The translations under genes were made by a program, and so were the position numbers. From JAWLCA01 sp050485905 (GTDB lineage Bacteria; Pseudomonadota; Alphaproteobacteria; Rhodobacterales; Rhodobacteraceae), in assembly GCA_050485905.1 (NCBI GenBank), contig JBJHCH010000073.1, forward strand, positions 1 to 19,093: DNA of 19,093 nt. The letters run 5' to 3'. The notes beneath the pieces were generated by a model. That model was given only the letters and a program-made list of their open reading frames with translations, was not told the DNA's origin and made no database searches. The first letter of the stretch is position 1. Every line of letters starts with the position of its first letter. Of this stretch, positions 14,662 through 19,093 are shown one piece after another.

Positions 14662-15771
14662 TCACCCCTCCGGCCCGATCTTCCCCGGCAGTCCCCCCAC
14701 CTGCCCGCGATGCCGCAGCAGGTGATCCAGCAGCACGCAGGCCATCATCGCCTCCCCCACCGGAACCGCCCGAATCCCGACGCAGGGATCATGCCGCCCC
14801 TTGGTCACGATCTCCACTTCCTCCCCCCGACGGTTGATCGTGGCGCGGGGGGTCAGGATCGACGAGGTCGGCTTCACCGCGAACCGCACCACCACCGGCT
14901 GCCCGGTCGAAATCCCCCCCAGAATCCCCCCCGCATGATTGCTGGAATAGACCGGCCCCTCCGGCCCCATCCGGATCTCGTCGGCATTCTCCACCCCGGT
15001 CAGCGTGGCCGCCCCCATCCCCGCGCCGACCTCCACCCCCTTCACCGCGTTGATCGACATCATCGCGGCGGCAAGCTCGGTATCCAGCTTCCCATAGACC
15101 GGCGCCCCCAGCCCCACCGGAACCCCCGTCGCCACCACCTCGATCACCGCCCCCACCGAATTGCCCGACTTGCGCAGCTCGTCCAGATAGCCGGCCCAGT
15201 CCTCGGCCGCGACCGGATCGGGGCACCAGAACGGATTGCGACCGATCTCGGCCTCGTCTAACCGCGCCCGATCAATCCCCCGCGGCCCCATCTGCACCAT
15301 CGAGCCCGTGATCCGCAGCCCCGGCGCCAGCACCTCCAGCGCCGCCCGCGCCACGCCGCCCGCCGCCACCCGCGCCGCCGTCTCCCGCGCGCTGGACCGC
15401 CCGCCGCCGCGATAGTCGCGCAGCCCGTATTTCTGGTGATAGGTGATGTCCGCGTGGCCGGGTCGGAAGCTCTCGGCGATGTCGCCGTAATCCTTCGACC
15501 GCTGATCGGTGTTGCGGATCATCAGGCTGATCGGTGTGCCGGTGCTGACGCCTTCGAACACGCCCGACAGGATCTCCACCTCATCCGCCTCGCGCCGCTG
15601 GGTGGTGTATTTGCTCTGCCCCGGCTTCCGCCGGTCCAGCCAGTGCTGGATCGCCGCCACCTCCACCGGCACGCCCGGCGGGCAGCCGTCCACCACCGCC
15701 CCCAAGGCAGGCCCGTGGCTTTCGCCCCAGGTGGTCACGCGGAACAGATGGCCGAATGTGTTGTGGGACAT
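14662..15771 (-). CDS. aroC: Chorismate synthase
   Basis: Converts 5-enolpyruvylshikimate-3-phosphate to chorismate, the last shikimate-pathway step, using reduced FMN without net redox change. The protein is 369 residues. Signature 1 is at the N-terminus with GESHG at 16-20 and DGCPPGVP; then LDRRKPGQSKYTTQRREADEVEILSGVFEG; signature 2 is RGGGRSSARETAARVAAGG; and signature 3 lies in the C-terminal ATINRRGEEVEIVTKGRHDPCVGIRAVPVGEAM. On the minus strand the site AAGGAG is six bases before the ATG, which confirms the start. It is divergent from the thiamine operon, with about 60 bases between its start and the thi promoter. Confidence 0.98.
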   Translation of the reverse strand: MSHNTFGHLFRVTTWGESHGPALGAVVDGCPPGVPVEVAAIQHWLDRRKPGQSKYTTQRREADEVEILSGVFEGVSTGTPISLMIRNTDQRSKDYGDIAESFRPGHADITYHQKYGLRDYRGGGRSSARETAARVAAGGVARAALEVLAPGLRITGSMVQMGPRGIDRARLDEAEIGRNPFWCPDPVAAEDWAGYLDELRKSGNSVGAVIEVVATGVPVGLGAPVYGKLDTELAAAMMSINAVKGVEVGAGMGAATLTGVENADEIRMGPEGPVYSSNHAGGILGGISTGQPVVVRFAVKPTSSILTPRATINRRGEEVEIVTKGRHDPCVGIRAVPVGEAMMACVLLDHLLRHRGQVGGLPGKIGPEG

Positions 15772-15827
15772 GGGCGGCTCCTTCGGGCATCGGTCTATCC
15801 GCCTGCCGCCCCCCCCTCAAGCCCCCC

Positions 15828-15856
15828 TTGCGGCGCCCGCACGGGGGGATTAGGTT
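15828..15856 (+). promoter_or_regulatory. Candidate promoter of the thiBPQ operon
   Basis: TTGCGG (15828-15833) and TAGGTT (15851-15856) are separated by 17 bases. The predicted transcription start at about 15862-15864 coincides with the first base of the TPP aptamer P1 stem, which supports the position although both boxes are weak matches. Confidence 0.4.
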
Positions 15857-15861
15857 CCCCC

Positions 15862-15947
15862 TCACCTCGGGGTGCCCGCAAGGGCTGAGATGCGATCCGC
15901 GAACCCGTTGAACCTGAACCGGTTAGGACCGGCGGAGGGAAGGTTGA
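15862..15947 (+). ncRNA. TPP (thiamine pyrophosphate) riboswitch, THI-box
   Basis: The aptamer contains all the hallmark strings: GGGGTGCCC (15869-15877), GGCTGAGA (15883-15890), AACCCGTTGAACCTGA (15902-15917), the CCGGTTAGGACCGGCG helix (about 15919-15934) and GGAGGGAAG (15934-15942). The closing stem P1 pairs UCACCU (15862-15867) with AGGUUGA (15941-15947, one bulge). It precedes thiB, a thiamine uptake gene, so it should repress the operon when TPP is plentiful. Bases 15948-15988 form the likely expression platform. UCAUCCU (15948-15954) is a perfect seven-base complement of AGGAUGA (15980-15986), which overlaps the GGAGG ribosome site of thiB, so translational control is likely. Confidence 0.97.
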
Positions 15948-15988
15948 TCATCCTTCAAGACTCCGCCCGTCGCAAATGGAGGATGACT

Positions 15989-16975
15989 ATGCGCTATCCG
16001 ATGCTTGCCGCGGGGATGCTTCTGGCTGCCACTGGCGCCCAGGCCCAGACCCCCGAACTGACAGTCTACACCTACGACAGCTTCGTTTCCGACTGGGGCC
16101 CCGGCCCGCAGGTCAAGGCCGCGTTCGAGGAGGTCTGCGACTGCACGCTGAACCTCGTCGGCACCGGCGACGGCGCCGCCCTGCTGGCCCGCGTGCAGCT
16201 TGAAGGCCCACGCAGCCAGGCCGATATCGTGCTGGGCCTCGACACCAACCTGATCGCCGCGGCGCAGGCCACGGGGCTGTTCGCCCCCCACGGCATCACC
16301 GCCGAACACGACCTGCCGGTTGCCTTCGACGATCCGCATTTCCTGCCCTACGACTGGGGCTGGTTCGCCTTTGTCCATGACCGCGAACGCCTGCCCGAAC
16401 CGCCCGACAGTTTCGAGGCGCTGATCGCCTCGGACCTTTCGGTGGTGATCCAGGACCCGCGCTCCTCCACCCCCGGCCTTGGCCTGCTGATGTGGGTCGA
16501 AGCCGCCTATCCCGACCGGTCGGCCGAGATCTGGCACGCCCTCGCCCCCCGCGTGCTGACCGTCACCCCCGGCTGGTCCGCAGCCTACGGGCTGTTTCTG
16601 GAGGGCGAGGCGGACATGGTGCTCAGCTACACCACCTCGCCCGCCTACCACATCATCGCGGAAGATGACGACACCAAGGTCGCCGCGCCCTTCGCCGAGG
16701 GGCATTACATGCAGGTGGAGGTGGCGGGCATGCTGGAGAATGCCCAGAACCCGGACCTTGCGCGGGAGTTTCTGGAATTTATGCTGACCGATGCCTTCCA
16801 GTCGGTGATCCCGGAAACCAACTGGATGTATCCGGCGGTCGTGCCTGAGGCCGGTCTGCCGGACGGCTTCGAGACGCTGCACCGCCCGGAACATTCGCTG
16901 CTGTTCGCACCCGAGGAGGCCGCCGCCGTCCGCGACGCCGCGCTCGACCGCTGGCTGACGGCTCTGAGCAACTGA
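15989..16975 (+). CDS. thiB: Thiamine ABC transporter, periplasmic binding protein
   Basis: Captures thiamine, and probably its phosphates, in the periplasm and delivers it to ThiPQ. The protein is 328 residues, the same size as E. coli ThiB. The N-terminus MRYPMLAAGMLLAATGAQAQ is a signal peptide with likely cleavage after AQA. The mature protein starts TPELTVYTYDSFVSDWGPGPQVKAAFEE, the family's opening, followed by GTGDGAALLARVQLEGPRSQADIVLGLDTNL. The GDWGWF-like stretch (YDWGWFAFVHD) and PGWSAAYGLFLEGEADMVLSYTTSPAYH are ligand-site regions. The site GGAGG (15978-15982) is six bases before ATG 15989, which is therefore preferred over the in-frame ATG at 15983 directly abutting it. The gene is under TPP riboswitch control. 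Confidence 0.96.
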   Translation: MRYPMLAAGMLLAATGAQAQTPELTVYTYDSFVSDWGPGPQVKAAFEEVCDCTLNLVGTGDGAALLARVQLEGPRSQADIVLGLDTNLIAAAQATGLFAPHGITAEHDLPVAFDDPHFLPYDWGWFAFVHDRERLPEPPDSFEALIASDLSVVIQDPRSSTPGLGLLMWVEAAYPDRSAEIWHALAPRVLTVTPGWSAAYGLFLEGEADMVLSYTTSPAYHIIAEDDDTKVAAPFAEGHYMQVEVAGMLENAQNPDLAREFLEFMLTDAFQSVIPETNWMYPAVVPEAGLPDGFETLHRPEHSLLFAPEEAAAVRDAALDRWLTALSN

Positions 16976-16979
16976 GGCG

Positions 16980-18551
16980 ATGACCGCCGCCGCGCGCCCC
17001 GCATTTCGTCGGCCCGGTTTCGGGTCGGCGGCGGGCATCGCGGTGGCGGGTCTGCTGCTGATCCTGACCCTCGGCGCGTTGGCGGCAGTCGCCCTGCGGG
17101 CCGAGGGCGCGGGCGCGCTGCGCGCGGCCGACTGGGCGGCGATCCGCTTCACGCTTTGGCAGGCGTTGGCTTCGGCCGCCCTGTCGGTGCTGCTGGCGCT
17201 GCCGGTGGCCCGGGCACTGGCCCGACGGCAATTCCGGGGGCGCGGCTGGCTGATCACCCTGATGGGTGCGCCGTTCCTGCTGCCATCGCTGGTGGCGGTG
17301 CTGGGGCTGATCTCGGTTTTCGGGCGCAACGGGCTGGTCAACCACGGGCTGGCATGGCTGGGCCTGCCGCCGGTGTCGATCTACGGACCGCAGGGGGTGA
17401 TCCTCGCCCATGTCTTCTTCAACCTGCCGCTGGCGACGCGGTTGATCCTGCAGGGCTGGCTGTCGATCCCGGCGGAGCGCTTCCGGCTGGCGGCTAGCCT
17501 CGGCTTCTCGCCCGCCGACATCCAGCGGCGGCTGGAGTGGCCGATGCTGCGCGAGGTGGTGCCGGGCGCCTTCCTGGTCATCTTCCTGATCTGCCTGACC
17601 AGCTTTGCCGTGGCGCTGACGCTGGGCGGGGGGCCGCGGGCGACGACGGTGGAGCTGGCGATCTATCAGGCGTTCCGGTTCGATTTCGATCTGGGGCGCG
17701 CGGCGCTGCTGGCGATGGTGCAGTTCGCGATCTGCGGCATCGGTGCGGCGGTGACGCTGTGGGTCGCGGTGCCGGCGGCGATGGGTGGGGGGCTGGACCG
17801 GGCGGTGGAACGCTGGGATGCCCTGTCCCTGACCGCGCGAGCGCTCGACGCGCTGGTCCTGACTCTAGCGGCGGGGTTCCTGCTGGTGCCACTGGCGATG
17901 GTGGTGGCGAACGGGTTGCCGGGGCTGCCGGGACTGCCCGAAACCGTCTGGCGCGCTGCGGCGCGGTCGGTGGCGGTGGCTTTGGCCTCGACGCTGCTTT
18001 GCCTCGCCTTCGCGCTGGCGCTGGCTCATGCGGTGCTGCGGATGGGCGCAATCTATGACGGTGTGGGGATGTTGACGCTGGCGGCCTCTCCACTGGTGAT
18101 CGGGACTGGGCTGTTCATCCTTGTCTTTCCGCTGGTCGATCCGACGCGGGTGGCACTGCCGGTCACAGCGCTGGTCAATGCCGCGATGGCGCTGCCCTTT
18201 GCCCTGCGCGCGATCCTGCCCGCGTTGCGGCAGATTGAGGCAACGCAGGGGCGGCTGGCGGACAGTCTGGGGATCGGGGGGCTGACCCGGCTGCGGCTGG
18301 TAACGCTGCCGCGGCTGCGGCGGCCGCTGGGGTTCGCTGGGGGGCTAGCGGCCGCGCTGTCGATGGGCGATCTGGGCGTCATCGTGCTGTTCGCGGGGAC
18401 CGAGGGGGCGACGTTGCCGCTGCAGCTTTACCGGCTGATGGGGGCCTACCGCATGGGCGACGCGGCGGCGGCGGCGCTGTTGCTGCTGGCGCTCAGCCTG
18501 CTGTTGTTCTGGCTGTTCGATCGTGGGGGGCGGGGCGATGGCACGACCTGA
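16980..18551 (+). CDS. thiP: Thiamine ABC transporter, permease
   Basis: A 523-residue inner-membrane permease with about twelve transmembrane helices in two fused BPD-transport domains, as is normal for ThiP. The cytoplasmic EAA-type coupling loops are visible in AASLGFSPADIQRRLEWPMLREVVPGAF (first half) and ADSLGIGGLTRLRLVTLPRLRRPLGFAGG (second half). The run HVFFNLPLATRLILQGW and the closing ALSMGDLGVIVLFAG are family signatures. The start codon lies four bases after the thiB stop, and thiQ overlaps its end by 14 bases. Codons are almost entirely GC-ending, unlike those of the following thiQ. Confidence 0.96.
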   Translation: MTAAARPAFRRPGFGSAAGIAVAGLLLILTLGALAAVALRAEGAGALRAADWAAIRFTLWQALASAALSVLLALPVARALARRQFRGRGWLITLMGAPFLLPSLVAVLGLISVFGRNGLVNHGLAWLGLPPVSIYGPQGVILAHVFFNLPLATRLILQGWLSIPAERFRLAASLGFSPADIQRRLEWPMLREVVPGAFLVIFLICLTSFAVALTLGGGPRATTVELAIYQAFRFDFDLGRAALLAMVQFAICGIGAAVTLWVAVPAAMGGGLDRAVERWDALSLTARALDALVLTLAAGFLLVPLAMVVANGLPGLPGLPETVWRAAARSVAVALASTLLCLAFALALAHAVLRMGAIYDGVGMLTLAASPLVIGTGLFILVFPLVDPTRVALPVTALVNAAMALPFALRAILPALRQIEATQGRLADSLGIGGLTRLRLVTLPRLRRPLGFAGGLAAALSMGDLGVIVLFAGTEGATLPLQLYRLMGAYRMGDAAAAALLLLALSLLLFWLFDRGGRGDGTT

Positions 18552-19093
18552 GGGGCTGTGGCTGGATCGGGTGGAAGTTCGTTGGGACGACTTTCGTTTG
18601 ACGGCCGACTGGACGGTACCTGTTGGTTCGCGCGTGTCCGTGATCGGTCCGTCAGGGGCGGGAAAATCGACGCTACTCGGTGCGTTGGCGGGTTTCGTGC
18701 CGGTTACATCAGGACGACTGCTCTGGGCAGGGGAAGAGGTGACGCATCTCGCCCCCGGCGACCGCCCGTTGAGCATGCTTTTTCAGGATAATAACCTGTT
18801 TCCGCATCTGACCGCTTTTCAGAACATCGCACTGGGATTGAAGACTGATCTGAAGCTGACGGCAGACGAGCGCGGACGAGTCGAGGCGGCGCTGCACCGC
18901 GTAGGTCTGGCAGGTATGGGACAGCGCCGACCGGCAGCGCTTTCAGGCGGACAACAGGGCCGTGTTGCGCTGGCGCGTGCGCTTCTTCGGGCGCGACCGC
19001 TTCTGCTGCTGGACGAACCCTTCTCGGCCCTCGGCCCCGCATTGAAGGCCGAAATGCTCGGTCTTGTTGCGGAAGTCGCCGATGACGAGGGCC
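18538..19093 (+). CDS. thiQ: Thiamine ABC transporter, ATP-binding protein (partial, cut by window end)
   Basis: The first 185 residues of a typical ABC ATPase of about 230, which powers ThiBP thiamine import. Walker A is GPSGAGKST (37-45), the Q-loop is LFQDNNLFPHLTAFQNI, the ABC signature is LSGGQQGR, and Walker B is LLLLDEPFSALGP, where the D-loop reads SALGP as in other ThiQ proteins. The frame is open to the right edge with no stop. The ATG at 18538 lies inside thiP, behind GGGGGGCGGGGCG, indicating coupled translation. Codon use is strikingly different from thiP: of the first 59 codons after ATG I count about 25 ending in A or T (GTT, CGT, GGT, GGA), whereas the neighbours rarely have them. 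Confidence 0.95.
   Translation, partial: MARPEGLWLDRVEVRWDDFRLTADWTVPVGSRVSVIGPSGAGKSTLLGALAGFVPVTSGRLLWAGEEVTHLAPGDRPLSMLFQDNNLFPHLTAFQNIALGLKTDLKLTADERGRVEAALHRVGLAGMGQRRPAALSGGQQGRVALARALLRARPLLLLDEPFSALGPALKAEMLGLVAEVADDEG

Overview
The window is a GC-rich (about 70% by eye) stretch of alphaproteobacterial chromosome, most likely from the Rhodobacteraceae (Rhodobacter/Paracoccus relatives). The best evidence is a SAM/SAH-type riboswitch in front of metK, a riboswitch class known from Rhodobacterales, together with GC-saturated third codon positions and the style of the encoded proteins. No rRNA, tRNA, CRISPR array, insertion sequence, phage or defence gene was found. Genes are tightly packed, and no gap longer than about 225 bases lacks a gene.

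Layout. Positions 1-3560, all on +: the tail of a CorC/HlyC-like gene overlapping lnt (apolipoprotein N-acyltransferase), then metK behind its riboswitch, then trmB. Positions 3561-7300, all on +: a 224-base leader with a CtrA-like site, a RidA-family gene, a glycerophosphodiester phosphodiesterase, a FemAB/DUF482 acetyltransferase-like gene, a glutathione S-transferase and a pterin-4a-carbinolamine dehydratase. Positions 7297-8841, on -: a VOC (glyoxalase-fold) protein and two tandem Prx5-type peroxiredoxins with overlapping stop and start codons. Positions 8922-13565, on +: a ferredoxin-reductase-type flavoprotein overlapping rsmD, a two-domain universal stress protein, AMP nucleosidase, and an HU-family protein followed by a strong intrinsic terminator. 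Positions 13679-14566, on +: an EamA transporter, convergent with aroC (14662-15771, -). Positions 15828-19093, on +: a TPP riboswitch and the thiamine ABC transporter operon thiB-thiP-thiQ, with thiQ cut off by the window end.

How the genes fit together. Most are housekeeping or small-molecule repair functions: SAM synthesis and two SAM-dependent RNA methyltransferases (trmB, rsmD), lipoprotein maturation, chorismate synthesis, purine salvage, thiamine uptake and peroxide detoxification. Two metabolite-sensing RNAs control metK and thiBPQ, and both appear to work by hiding the ribosome binding site.

The most unusual item is a repeated, AT-rich intergenic element of about 90-100 bases present twice (7777-7873 and 14567-14664). 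Each copy has a GGTTAAC motif, a central inverted repeat, and a CACGCGTG-centred palindrome lying exactly 14 bases from the stop codon of a minus-strand gene. The palindrome arms differ between the copies but remain self-complementary, and the far end of each copy carries a match to its own arm. I do not recognise this element as any described family.
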